DNA of 64,000 nucleotides from Bacteroides sp. GM023 (GTDB taxonomy: Bacteria; Bacteroidota; Bacteroidia; Bacteroidales; Bacteroidaceae), in assembly GCF_014750685.1 (NCBI RefSeq), contig NZ_JAAXGE010000011.1:1-64000 (forward strand), given 5' to 3'. Under the pieces are notes generated by a model. The model did not search any database, was not told the DNA's origin, and saw only the letters and a program-made list of their open reading frames with translations. Both the position numbers and the translations under genes were made by a program. Positions within the stretch are counted from its first letter, which is position 1, and every line of letters begins with the position of its first letter. Of the stretch, positions 22,801 through 30,219 are shown piece by piece.

Positions 22801-23343
22801 ATGTTAAAAGAAATAGTTGACTTTTGTAGAAAATTTAAAAATTGTATGAATATGAACGATGGTATCAAGATTGTAGAGTTAAATGAAGAAAAGTCAAACA
22901 ACAAGAACAAACCGAATAAGACAGTCGGTGTGCGGCATAGTGACGATGATGTCAAGAAAGCCGTCGTAGAGCCCATGCTTAAGATGGAACAACTGAATGG
23001 CATCCCGGAGAAATTCGTGCAGGAACATTCGGAATGTTCACGTTCTTCGGTAGGACGAATTTGCGGTTGCGCTTTCGATGGCATCGACACGACGCCCAAC
23101 TGGACGACTATTTTTATTTATTCCAACTGTATTATTGAAGAATCGACGAATATTATTGACTTCCCAAAAGTCGTATATGCAATGGTGGGGAATATCGTGA
23201 AAGATTGTGCTGAAGTGGAGTGTACGGCTGATGATAAGCATTGTGTACATGTGAAAATTCAATTCGGAGAGGATAAGATTCTGACTGAAGAGGAATTGGA
23301 AAAGGCGAACAATGAAGCGGAACGGAAAAAAGAGCAGGACTGA
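22801..23343 (+). CDS. Uncharacterised cytoplasmic protein next to the kinase switch
   Basis: 180 residues; the start could also be the Met at 22846 or 22852. No signal peptide or membrane segment. A charged N-terminal part (about 1-60) is followed by a segment with several Cys (HSECSRSSVGRICGCAFDG near 76-94), a strand-rich middle (NWTTIFIYSNCIIEESTNIIDF) and a C-terminal charged helix. No family was recognised. It ends 4 bp before the left repeat of the kinase switch. In the drawn orientation the promoter inside the switch points back into this gene, so an antisense transcript is possible. Confidence 0.6.
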   Translation: MLKEIVDFCRKFKNCMNMNDGIKIVELNEEKSNNKNKPNKTVGVRHSDDDVKKAVVEPMLKMEQLNGIPEKFVQEHSECSRSSVGRICGCAFDGIDTTPNWTTIFIYSNCIIEESTNIIDFPKVVYAMVGNIVKDCAEVECTADDKHCVHVKIQFGEDKILTEEELEKANNEAERKKEQD

Positions 23344-23347
23344 AACG

Positions 23348-23374
23348 AGTAAGTCCTAGGAGAACTTGGTGAAA
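23348..23374 (+). repeat. Left 27-bp inverted repeat of the kinase switch
   Basis: Starts AGTAAGTCCTAGGAGAACTT and ends GGTGAAA. It differs from the complement of 23809-23835 at one base near its outer end. Within the 21-bp core shared with the susC repeats, 18 positions are identical. Confidence 0.92.
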
Positions 23375-23493
23375 GGTTTATGATAGACTTTTCATTCGTA
23401 CCGGTTCTTGCTCCGGTTCCTTTTCGTCTATGAATCCGCTTGGGTTTTATAGTCGAAAGGTGGTGATACAGAGCTTTTACCGTAAAACTTTTG

Positions 23494-23523
23494 CAAAAGT
23501 AATCATATAATTGTAAAGTCAAA
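23494..23523 (-). promoter_or_regulatory. Promoter inside the kinase switch, pointing left
   Basis: On the minus strand: TTTG (23523-23520), 18 bp, TACTTTTG (23501-23494). No TAnnTTTG box was found on the plus strand of the segment; the best there is TACTTTTA near 23657, without a suitable -33 element. Confidence 0.75.
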
Positions 23524-23693
23524 ACTAAAACATCCGAAAAACAGAAAATAGTTTTTTTTAATGAGAATATAACTTCTGTTGATTTTTTAAAAGGCAGTTG
23601 AGAACTTATTGAACCATATTTGAAGTTTTTTGTGTGTATTAGTTTCTACCATGATTGTACTTTTAAAATTTGTACGTCTAGCAAAGAACGATG

Positions 23694-23730
23694 AACAGGC
23701 AGATTAGGAATCTTTTCCTACCTGCCTGTT
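23694..23730 (+). terminator. Terminator-like hairpin inside the kinase switch
   Basis: Arms 23694-23710 and 23715-23730 (AACAGGCAG... and its complement) pair almost fully and are followed by TTCTGTCTAAAATTTTATTT. It lies between the switch promoter and the kinase in the drawn state. Confidence 0.65.
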
Positions 23731-23808
23731 TTCTGTCTAAAATTTTATTTAAATGGGTGAAATATTATCACTTATTAAGTAATGTATTGTGAATAAGTGC
23801 GTTGGGTG

Positions 23809-23835
23809 TTTCACCAAGTTCTCCTAGAACTTACT
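23809..23835 (-). repeat. Right 27-bp inverted repeat of the kinase switch
   Basis: Contains the perfect dyad AAGTTCT-CCT-AGAACTT, two 7-bp arms with a 3-bp centre, resembling a recombinase binding site. Its outer end leads into TGA and then the kinase ATG. Confidence 0.92.
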
Positions 23836-23837
23836 GA

Positions 23838-25634
23838 ATGGGACGAAATAATCAATTAAAAGATAAGCGCGTGAAAGTACAAATAATAAAACAGGCATCG
23901 GTATTGGCAGCCTTTACGTTAGGCGGGGCACAAGTTTGCTGCGGGGCGAATCAGTTGCGGCAAATCCCGGAAGGTGAGCATACCTATTATATCATTCTTC
24001 TTTTTTTGCTGTTGCTCATGACTACCCTTTATGTAGTGTGGTTGAGGAGAACACTGGCGGAGCGGAGTAAACGGCTGGAAGTAATGAGGAACTACAGTAG
24101 TATGGCCGAAAATATGCCGATACTGTATGCCCGTGAAAGGCTGGTTTGCGATGACACCGGACGGATTGTGGATTTCGTATACGAGGAAGTGAATCCGATT
24201 TTTGAGGCATATATCCTGCCGAAAGAAAAAATCGTAGGAAAGAAATACAGTGAACTGAATATCTCTGTTGGTTCCGGATTGCTCGACTTGTACAATTCGA
24301 TGGACGCGGCGAAGGGACTGACTTTCCAGCATTATCTCGAGAAGAAGAAGGTATATCTCACCGTGATGGTGAAATGCTCCGGGACGAAGGGCTGCATTGA
24401 TGTCTTTTGTGTGGATAATACCCAGTTGTCGTCTACACAGAATATGCTGCGCTCCACTAATCATAAACTGGCCGCCGCGCTGGACGTAGCCAATATTACT
24501 CCATGGAAATGGGAACTCGACACGGGCGTGTTTGTTTGTGACATCGACCGCTACCTTTATATAATGAAAGAGGAAGCCACTGCCTGCGAGGGGCAGATAA
24601 CAATTCCCGTAGCTTCTTATTTTTCGAAGATTCACCCGGACGATAAGTATCGTGTGGAGAGAACTATCAAAAAACTACTCGGCGGTGAAATTCAGAAAGT
24701 GAAAGAAGAATTCAGGGTATTTCCGCGGCCGGAACATCCCGACTGTTACGAGTGGGTGGAAGTGCGTGCCATCGTGGACGAACGGGATGAGAAAGGAAAA
24801 CCTGTCACTTTGGTAGGTTCTTCGCTGGTGATTACCAAGCGGAAAACGATAGAAGAAACGCTTATTCAGGCAAAAGTGAAAGCCGAAGAAGCCAGTAAGC
24901 TGAAATCGGCCTTTCTTGCCAACATTAGTCATGAAATCCGTACTCCTCTGAATGCTATCGTTGGTTTCTCGGGACTACTGATAGCGGAACCCGATATTGA
25001 TGAGGCTGATAAACAGGAATATATGCATATCATCGAAAATAATAATAACTTGCTGCTTCAACTTGTCAGTGACGTGCTCGACCTTTCCAAGATAGAAGCG
25101 GGAACATTGGAACTTGCCTATTATCCCACGAATATCCACGACCTGTGTTTTGAACTGGAAAACACTGCCAAGGCACGGAACAAGAACAACGATGTCCGTA
25201 TCTTCTACAATCAAAGAATGCCTGAATGTAGCATAGTGACCGATGAGACTCGTCTGCGACAGGTCATTATCAACTTGGTGAATAATGCCATGAAATTCAC
25301 CCAGGCGGGGAGTATCGAATTCGGTTTTTATCTGCAAGAAGATGATTTCTTATATTTTTATGTGACGGATACCGGATGCGGGATTCCTGCGGAGCATATC
25401 GGCGATGTCTTTGGACGTTTTGTCAAACTTAACAGCTTCGCGCAGGGCACGGGACTGGGACTGGCTATTTGTCAAACGATTATCCATAAACTGGGCGGAG
25501 AGATTGGTGTTGACTCCCAACAGGGGGTAGGGAGCACTTTTTGGTTTACACTGCCTTTTGTGAGTGCGGACGGGGAGGCAGGTTCGTTGTCCGACCGGCT
25601 TTCTGAATTTTCTCAGCCTTCAGGGAGCGCCTAG
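23838..25634 (+). CDS. Membrane sensor histidine kinase under a DNA inversion switch
   Basis: 598 residues. A short N-terminus and one transmembrane helix (about 50-69) precede two PAS-like regions (about 85-200 and 205-335; PENDK-like KIHPDDKYRVERT in the second). HisKA follows with H365 in SHEIRTPLNAIVGF, then HATPase_c with the N box (LRQVIINLVNNAMKFT), VTDTGCGIP and GTGLGLAICQ (about 537-546). No receiver domain is attached and no response regulator is adjacent. A stop codon directly precedes the ATG in both orientations, so the switch changes transcription and not the protein. The C-terminal tail is Ser/Gly-rich. Confidence 0.92.
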   Translation: MGRNNQLKDKRVKVQIIKQASVLAAFTLGGAQVCCGANQLRQIPEGEHTYYIILLFLLLLMTTLYVVWLRRTLAERSKRLEVMRNYSSMAENMPILYARERLVCDDTGRIVDFVYEEVNPIFEAYILPKEKIVGKKYSELNISVGSGLLDLYNSMDAAKGLTFQHYLEKKKVYLTVMVKCSGTKGCIDVFCVDNTQLSSTQNMLRSTNHKLAAALDVANITPWKWELDTGVFVCDIDRYLYIMKEEATACEGQITIPVASYFSKIHPDDKYRVERTIKKLLGGEIQKVKEEFRVFPRPEHPDCYEWVEVRAIVDERDEKGKPVTLVGSSLVITKRKTIEETLIQAKVKAEEASKLKSAFLANISHEIRTPLNAIVGFSGLLIAEPDIDEADKQEYMHIIENNNNLLLQLVSDVLDLSKIEAGTLELAYYPTNIHDLCFELENTAKARNKNNDVRIFYNQRMPECSIVTDETRLRQVIINLVNNAMKFTQAGSIEFGFYLQEDDFLYFYVTDTGCGIPAEHIGDVFGRFVKLNSFAQGTGLGLAICQTIIHKLGGEIGVDSQQGVGSTFWFTLPFVSADGEAGSLSDRLSEFSQPSGSA

Positions 25635-25734
25635 TTTTCACACCTCTCTTAGTTTCCAAAGTTCTCTTAGTTTCCAGAGTTCTCGCAGTTTTCAAAGTTC
25701 TCTCAGTTTTCAGGGGAGCGCCTAGTCTTCAAGG
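25627..25734. repeat. 18-bp tandem repeats after the kinase gene
   Basis: Four clear units at 25645, 25663, 25681 and 25699 (TCTCTTAGTTTCCAAAGT and close variants), with weaker units on both sides that share GCGCCTAGT. The array spans the kinase stop codon region and the 3' end of the convergent DUF4248 gene. Confidence 0.85.
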
Positions 25735-25944
25735 TTCCCCCAAGAACTTGAAAAATAATCCGACTTGTGCGGGAGTGAGCAGTATTGCTTTCTCGCTGTA
25801 TCCCGTTCGGGCAAGTGCTTCTTGCAACTCCGGGTTCTTGGCAATCCAACTGCGGAGCGTGCGGCGTGCGGATGCGGACTGGATATTGGGCAGGTAAAGG
25901 GCGGCTAGCTGGCTTTTACTGTATGTCTGTATGCGACTCATCAT
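25729..25944 (-). CDS. DUF4248 family small protein
   Basis: 71 residues, ATG at 25944 or 25941. The sequence RIQTYSKSQLAALYLPN, then SARRTLRSWIAKNPEL, is typical of DUF4248, a winged-helix-like Bacteroides family regularly found beside HU-like DNA-binding proteins and amidases in accessory modules. It diverges from the HU-like gene at 26184. Function is unknown; a DNA-binding regulatory role is plausible. Confidence 0.85.
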   Translation of the reverse strand: MMSRIQTYSKSQLAALYLPNIQSASARRTLRSWIAKNPELQEALARTGYSEKAILLTPAQVGLFFKFLGEP

Positions 25945-26116
25945 TGATAATTTTTTAATGTACCTTATTTATATGTAAAGATACGGCTTTTTCTGCCGGT
26001 TCGTTCTGCTTTGTACAGAAGTGTCTGTGGCGGGACTATCCGTGCGGAATAGTGTGTACTTGTCGCCTCCCGTTGTGAGTTGTTACATCGTGTGTACTGC
26101 CTTTTTTCTTCCCGGT

Positions 26117-26124
26117 TACCTTTG
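26117..26124 (+). promoter_or_regulatory. -7 box (TACCTTTG) for the HU-like gene
   Basis: Exact TAnnTTTG match, 60 nt before the ATG at 26184. Confidence 0.55.
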
Positions 26125-26183
26125 CCCTCGTAATCGGTTACACGGAAATTATTACTCATTTAAAAAAAGAAAGGAAAAACAGT

Positions 26184-26702
26184 ATGCCATTAATTTACAA
26201 ACCCTATCAGGCGACATTAGCCAACAAGGAAGGACAGAAACTTTATTATCCCCGCCTGGTAAAATTCGGAAAAATGGTGGGCACGCAGAAGATGGCGGAA
26301 ATGATTGCCGAAAAGGCTTCATTGACGGCGGGCGACGTGCACAACGTGATTCGTAACCTCATGTCCGTAATGCGTGAACAGTTGCTCAACAGCCGCACCG
26401 TCCGTCTCGAAGGATTGGGCACGTTTACCATGATAGCCAAAGCTGTCGGGAAAGGGGTGGAGCAAGAGAGTAAAGTCAGCAGTTCGCAGATTACTGCGCT
26501 GCGCTGCCAGTTTACACCCGAATATACCCGTGCCGCCAACGGAAGTGCCACCCGTGCGCTGACTACCGGAGTGGAATTTGTGCACATCAAGGATGTAGCG
26601 GGCATGTTCATCTCCGACACGGGCAAAGACCCTGACGACGGCAAAGATCCTGATGATGGGAAAGACCCGGACGGCGGAGAAACTCCGGACCCGGCTGCAT
26701 AA
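26184..26702 (+). CDS. HU-like DNA-binding protein (HU-HIG type) with Asp-rich repeat tail
   Basis: 172 residues. Residues 1-125 match the HU/IHF-like domain of Bacteroidetes (YKPYQATLANKEGQKLYYPRL; VGTQKMAEMIAEKASLTAGDV; VRLEGLGTFTMIAK), which binds and bends DNA. A linker leads to a tail at 147-170 made of GKDPDD-type hexapeptides from 18-bp repeats. With the 29-residue peptide downstream and the amidase and DUF4248 nearby, it belongs to a recurring Bacteroides accessory module of unknown purpose. Confidence 0.87.
   Translation: MPLIYKPYQATLANKEGQKLYYPRLVKFGKMVGTQKMAEMIAEKASLTAGDVHNVIRNLMSVMREQLLNSRTVRLEGLGTFTMIAKAVGKGVEQESKVSSSQITALRCQFTPEYTRAANGSATRALTTGVEFVHIKDVAGMFISDTGKDPDDGKDPDDGKDPDGGETPDPAA
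26622..26693 (+). repeat. Four 18-bp tandem repeats encoding the HU-like tail
   Basis: Units at 26622, 26640, 26658 and 26676 encode GKDPDD, GKDPDD, GKDPDG and GETPDP. They differ mostly at third codon positions, so the protein repeat has been kept while the DNA diverged. A loose GGCTGCATAA repeat continues past the stop codon. Confidence 0.88.
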
Positions 26703-26836
26703 GGAATGGTCGGCTGCATAAAGAGCACCCGATAGAATAAGGCGTCGATAGCTTTTGATGGTGCCTTGACCGGCAATAACCTCTTGACCGGCGCTGATTG
26801 TTAGTATGAACCTTTTAAAAAAAGAGAAAAGAAATC

Positions 26837-26926
26837 ATGAAATTATTACTGGAGAAATTGCTGGATATTCTTGAAGCCATTTTGCGTTTCCGCCGTCGGA
26901 GAAACGGTAGGGTGGAGAAGGATTAG
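26837..26926 (+). CDS. 29-residue amphipathic peptide after the HU-like gene
   Basis: ATG at 26837 with a purine-rich ribosome site (AAAGAGAAAAGAAATC) and stop TAG at 26924. The peptide is a hydrophobic helix (KLLLEKLLDILEAILRF) ending in an arginine cluster and charged tail. Its position directly after an HU-like gene matches that of the tiny proteins annotated in such Bacteroides modules. The helix-plus-arginine shape suggests membrane binding. No function is known. Confidence 0.6.
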   Translation: MKLLLEKLLDILEAILRFRRRRNGRVEKD

Positions 26927-27031
26927 CGCACGTTGAGGAATAATAGTAGGTAGTTAAAATCGAAAAAACGTGTGGTTGCACGTAGCCTGAGGGGAGATAA
27001 AAGTCCGCATGGCGTAAAAAGAGGAAAAGTA

Positions 27032-27065
27032 AAAGGGCGTGGAAACATTTGTTTCTCCGCCCTTT
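27032..27065. terminator. Terminator hairpin between the HU module and the phosphate transporter
   Basis: Stem AAAGGGCG/CGCCCTTT with a further GGAAAC/GTTTC pairing inside, followed by TCTGTTGGG. It separates the two convergent transcripts. Confidence 0.65.
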
Positions 27066-27114
27066 CTGTTGGGTGTTCCCCATGCTAATTTGATTCCCCA
27101 ATCAAATTTTGTTC

Positions 27115-29364
27115 TTATGGCATTTCGCTTTCCATTTGGAATTTGCGGCTTACTTTCATCAGGTTGATGGTGTAAGTCACTACGTTCTGCGCTTCCTGAA
27201 CCATTGTCAGGTAGACCATGCTCACGCGGATGCTTCCCGGTTGGCTTTGGATGCGTTGGAGTTCCTTGCGTTTCAGCAGGGAAAGTTGGCCGTTGAGGTC
27301 GTTGGCACGGCGGACTTCTTCTTCCAGGTTGCTGTACTCGTTGTTTTCAAGTTTCTTGCGGCATTGCTGAATCAGGTAGGTGATGTCTTCGGCGGCGTCG
27401 CTGAATTCGCCTTTCTGAATAGCGTCCAAGGGGTTGAAGTTGTTGTCGATATGCTCCAGACACGGTTCGCAGAGGCGGGAGATGCTGTACACCAGTTCGC
27501 TGGCGAAGTCGTTGCCCTGGTAGTAATAGAGTCCTTTTTCGAGCACGGTGTTGTTGTCGAGACGGCACATGGCTACGGTTCCCGTGCGTTTCATTTGCTT
27601 GATGAGTTGTTTCTCGAATTTCGTGGAACCCATGGCACGGCGCAGGCCGCGAAGGTTCTCGTGCAGGAAGGAAGTGACGGTGAGTTCGAAGTTCGTTTCT
27701 GCGTATTCCAGTACTTTGGAGAGCTCTTCACGGGTGTGCTGGCGCATCAGTTGAAGGGCTTCTTCGGTGTTGGAGGTCTGCATGAGTTGTTTCAGGGTTT
27801 CGTTGCCTTGTGCTTTCGCTTTGCGTTTCTTGTACATCACTTGGCTGCGTATCAGGATGAATACGGCGAGGGCGATAAGGGCGATAATGGAGATGTTGCC
27901 ACCGAAGTGGAGCACGAGGGCGACAAAGAAACAGATGGTGAAGGCTGCTCCGGCGGTGATGAACCAGCCACCGATGACACTCAATACGCCGGTGATGCGG
28001 TAGACGGCGGAGTCGCGTCCCCAGGCACGGTCGGCAAGCGACGTACCCATGGCTACCATGAAGGTGACGTAGGTGGTGGAGAGAGGGAGTTTCAGCGAAG
28101 TTCCCACGGCGATGAGCAGACCTGCCAGTACGAGGTTGACCGATGCGCGGACAAGGTCGAAGGCGGCTCCGTCGGCGATGATGGCTTCGTCTTTGCGGAA
28201 GCGGGAGTTGAACCAGTCTTTTGTGCCTGACGGCATGATGCGGGAAATGCTGTTGGCCAGTGTCATGCTGATTCGCACTACGGTACGGGCTATCGGGGTG
28301 CTTCCGAAGGTTTCTTCGCCTTCGTCCTGGCGGGAGAGGTCGACGGAGGTCTTGATGACGGCGTGGGCTTTCTTGGAGGTGCAGAGGGCGTAGACCATGA
28401 TGGCACCGGCGCCGATGAGGAAGTACCACGGGGTTTTGGCAGGACCTAGCAGGGAGGTCATCAGGAAGCCGTTGGCGTTGCCTGCCCCGTTGGCGGTGTA
28501 GTCCATGAAGGAGGAGAAGCCTGCGAGGGGCACGCCGATGAAGTTGACGAGGTCATTGCCGGCGAAGGCGAGGGCGAGGGCGAACGTGCCCATGAGGACG
28601 ACGACTTTGAAGACGTTGATTTTGAGCCAGTGGAGCACTTGCATCAGTATGGTGAAGAATACGAAGAACGTGGCGATGAGAAGCCAGGTGTTTTCTTGTA
28701 TCCAGAGTTTGTTGTCGGGGGTCATGAAGGAGCTGTCTTTCAGTCCTTTGATGAGCATGAAGTAGATGATGGAGGTGGCAGCGATTCCGCCGAAGAGGGC
28801 GATGCTGTATTTCATCTTTTTCTTATAGTTGAAGGTGAAGATGACGCGGGCTATCCACTGGACGAGCATTCCGAAGAAGAAGGCGATGGCGACGGACACG
28901 AAGATGGCCATGATGACGGAGAGGGCTTTGTCGGTATTGATGAGGTCGCCCAGGCCGAGGGTGTCGTTGTTGTGTACTTTGATGAGGGAGAGGGCGAACG
29001 TTCCGCCAAGGAGCTCGAAGACGAGGGACACGGTGGTGGAGGTGGGCATGCCCATGGAGTTGAATACGTCGAGCAGCACTACGTCGGTCAGCATGACGGC
29101 GAGCAGGATGCACATGATTTCTGCAAAGTAGAAGTGCTCGGGTTGGTAGATGCCGTGACGGGCAATGTCCATCATTCCGTTGGACAGGGAGGCGCCGATG
29201 AAAATGCCGATGCCGGCTATGAACAGGATGGTTTTGAACGAGGCGGCTTTGGCGCCCACCGCGGAGTTCAGAAAGTTGACTGCGTCATTGCTCACGCCGA
29301 CGATGAGGTCGAACACGGCAAGGACGAAGAGGAAGATGATAATACATAAATAAATTGTCTCCAT
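27115..29364 (-). CDS. PiT-family inorganic phosphate transporter with C-terminal PhoU-like domain
   Basis: 749 residues, larger than classical PiT (about 500). The transporter half (1-500) has the duplicated PiT signature: GVSNDAVNFLNSAVGAKAA near 24-42 and GNDLVNFIGVPLAGFSS in the second half, plus about ten hydrophobic helices. It imports phosphate with a proton or cation. Residues about 530-749 are helical and cytoplasmic (EEALQLMRQHTREELSKVLEYAETN; NNFNPLDAIQKGEFSDAAEDI), resembling PhoU, which would let phosphate status or partner proteins control transport. It is upstream of polyphosphate kinase in the same direction of reading, separated by the HigA-like gene. Confidence 0.9.
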   Translation of the reverse strand: METIYLCIIIFLFVLAVFDLIVGVSNDAVNFLNSAVGAKAASFKTILFIAGIGIFIGASLSNGMMDIARHGIYQPEHFYFAEIMCILLAVMLTDVVLLDVFNSMGMPTSTTVSLVFELLGGTFALSLIKVHNNDTLGLGDLINTDKALSVIMAIFVSVAIAFFFGMLVQWIARVIFTFNYKKKMKYSIALFGGIAATSIIYFMLIKGLKDSSFMTPDNKLWIQENTWLLIATFFVFFTILMQVLHWLKINVFKVVVLMGTFALALAFAGNDLVNFIGVPLAGFSSFMDYTANGAGNANGFLMTSLLGPAKTPWYFLIGAGAIMVYALCTSKKAHAVIKTSVDLSRQDEGEETFGSTPIARTVVRISMTLANSISRIMPSGTKDWFNSRFRKDEAIIADGAAFDLVRASVNLVLAGLLIAVGTSLKLPLSTTYVTFMVAMGTSLADRAWGRDSAVYRITGVLSVIGGWFITAGAAFTICFFVALVLHFGGNISIIALIALAVFILIRSQVMYKKRKAKAQGNETLKQLMQTSNTEEALQLMRQHTREELSKVLEYAETNFELTVTSFLHENLRGLRRAMGSTKFEKQLIKQMKRTGTVAMCRLDNNTVLEKGLYYYQGNDFASELVYSISRLCEPCLEHIDNNFNPLDAIQKGEFSDAAEDITYLIQQCRKKLENNEYSNLEEEVRRANDLNGQLSLLKRKELQRIQSQPGSIRVSMVYLTMVQEAQNVVTYTINLMKVSRKFQMESEMP

Positions 29365-29861
29365 AAGATAATATAGGTGTGTGTATGTTACTTTTTCGGA
29401 TGCAAAGGACGGGATTTCAGGTTGCAGGGAGGTGTCATATGTGTTACATTTGTGTTACGATGTTGGAGGGAGTGTTCTTTCTTTTCTCTTGAAAGAAAAG
29501 AAAGAACCAAAGAAAAGTTCAAGGCTGACTTTTTTCTCCTACTCGCTTCCTTCACTACGCTAAAGGGCAGAAACTCGCTTCGCTCAAACAGTCTGCCCTT
29601 CTTAACGCTTCGTTACGGGCACTCGCTTGACGGAGAAAAAAGTAGGCCGGGAGACCTTGCGGCGTGGGTGGGGCTTTGCGGGGGAGATTTTGGGTATAGG
29701 GGGTGAGGGTGTTTGGACGTTTTGGGAGGTGTTGTATAGGGGGGACGGGAGTAAGGTGGATGTGTAGGTGTAGGGGTACGGTATGTTAGCTGCGTAATGG
29801 GGCAGCTAACGGGTGAAAGATATTGTAGTATGTATTATATGTATTAATATTGTATTATTTG
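29365..29861. other. 500-bp gene-free stretch with a palindromic repeat element
   Basis: No gene is supported. A 126-bp element at 29523-29648 has imperfect 17-bp end repeats (GGCTGACTTTTTTCTCC and GGAGAAAAAAGTAGGCC) and an inner GGGCAGA/TCTGCCC stem (29565-29571, 29592-29598). After it comes a G-rich, T-poor tract (29650-29780) and a perfect 9-bp stem-loop (GTTAGCTGC at 29785-29793, complement at 29802-29810). Confidence 0.6.
29523..29648. repeat. Palindromic intergenic element
   Basis: Terminal 17-bp inverted arms with a nested hairpin, no coding capacity. The look is of a dispersed non-autonomous repeat, but no second copy lies in this window, so this is a suggestion only. Confidence 0.5.
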
Positions 29862-30206
29862 TTATAGCATTGCTGCAATTTTACGCACCTTATTTAGTTT
29901 CTCCATAAATTTGTTATCTCTTTTTGCCATTTGCAGGTTATAGCGCGTTTGTATTTTAAGCAATGGTTCGGCATCCAAATCTAATACGGCTTCTATGAGC
30001 ATGGCATACTCTGTATTTAATGGACGTTTTGCGTTCAATATTTCATTTAATACTGTATAAGATACGCCCATTTCTTTAGCGAGTTTCTTTTGGGAGATAC
30101 CTCTGAACTCAATTTCATCTTTCAGTATTTCTCCTGGATGCGTTGGCTCAAAAGGGATTGAGTTATTAGCTATCATTTTAGGGTCTATGCCATCTATTTT
30201 AATCAT
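29862..30206 (-). CDS. HigA-like XRE-family repressor without a toxin gene
   Basis: 114 residues. The segment FEPTHPGEILKDEIEFRGISQKKLAKEMGVSYTVLNEILNAKRP (about 18-61) is the HigA/VapI helix-turn-helix. HigA normally pairs with the HigB toxin encoded just before it, but here polyphosphate kinase ends 13 bp upstream and nothing RelE-like follows. It is an orphan antitoxin or a plain regulator, and could be co-transcribed with ppk1. Confidence 0.85.
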   Translation of the reverse strand: MIKIDGIDPKMIANNSIPFEPTHPGEILKDEIEFRGISQKKLAKEMGVSYTVLNEILNAKRPLNTEYAMLIEAVLDLDAEPLLKIQTRYNLQMAKRDNKFMEKLNKVRKIAAML

Positions 30207-30219
30207 GATTTTCTATTCT

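Larger units (their letters stand above)
23348..23835. other. Invertible DNA segment in front of a sensor kinase (promoter drawn facing away)
   Basis: 27-bp inverted repeats (26 of 27 match) bound a 434-bp interior with no convincing gene. The interior has one consensus promoter, on the minus strand (23494-23523), and a strong terminator-like hairpin reading rightward (23694-23730). The kinase ATG is 2 bp outside the right repeat. As drawn, the promoter points left and the hairpin insulates the kinase from upstream reading. After inversion the promoter would read into the kinase with a leader of about 140 nt. This is the layout of an invertible promoter switch. Confidence 0.88.

Noticed and set aside
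23259..23522. Leftward open frame inside and beyond the kinase switch
   Set aside because: It starts upstream of the predicted transcript start and runs antisense to the gene at 22801; no family resemblance.
27109..28230. Long rightward open frame opposite the phosphate transporter gene
   Set aside because: It is the mirror of a well-supported PiT gene, has no promoter or ribosome site, and its composition follows the complement of the real codons.
29377..29706. Rightward 109-codon frame in the 500-bp gap
   Set aside because: It lies across the palindromic element and G-rich tract and shows no protein-like composition.
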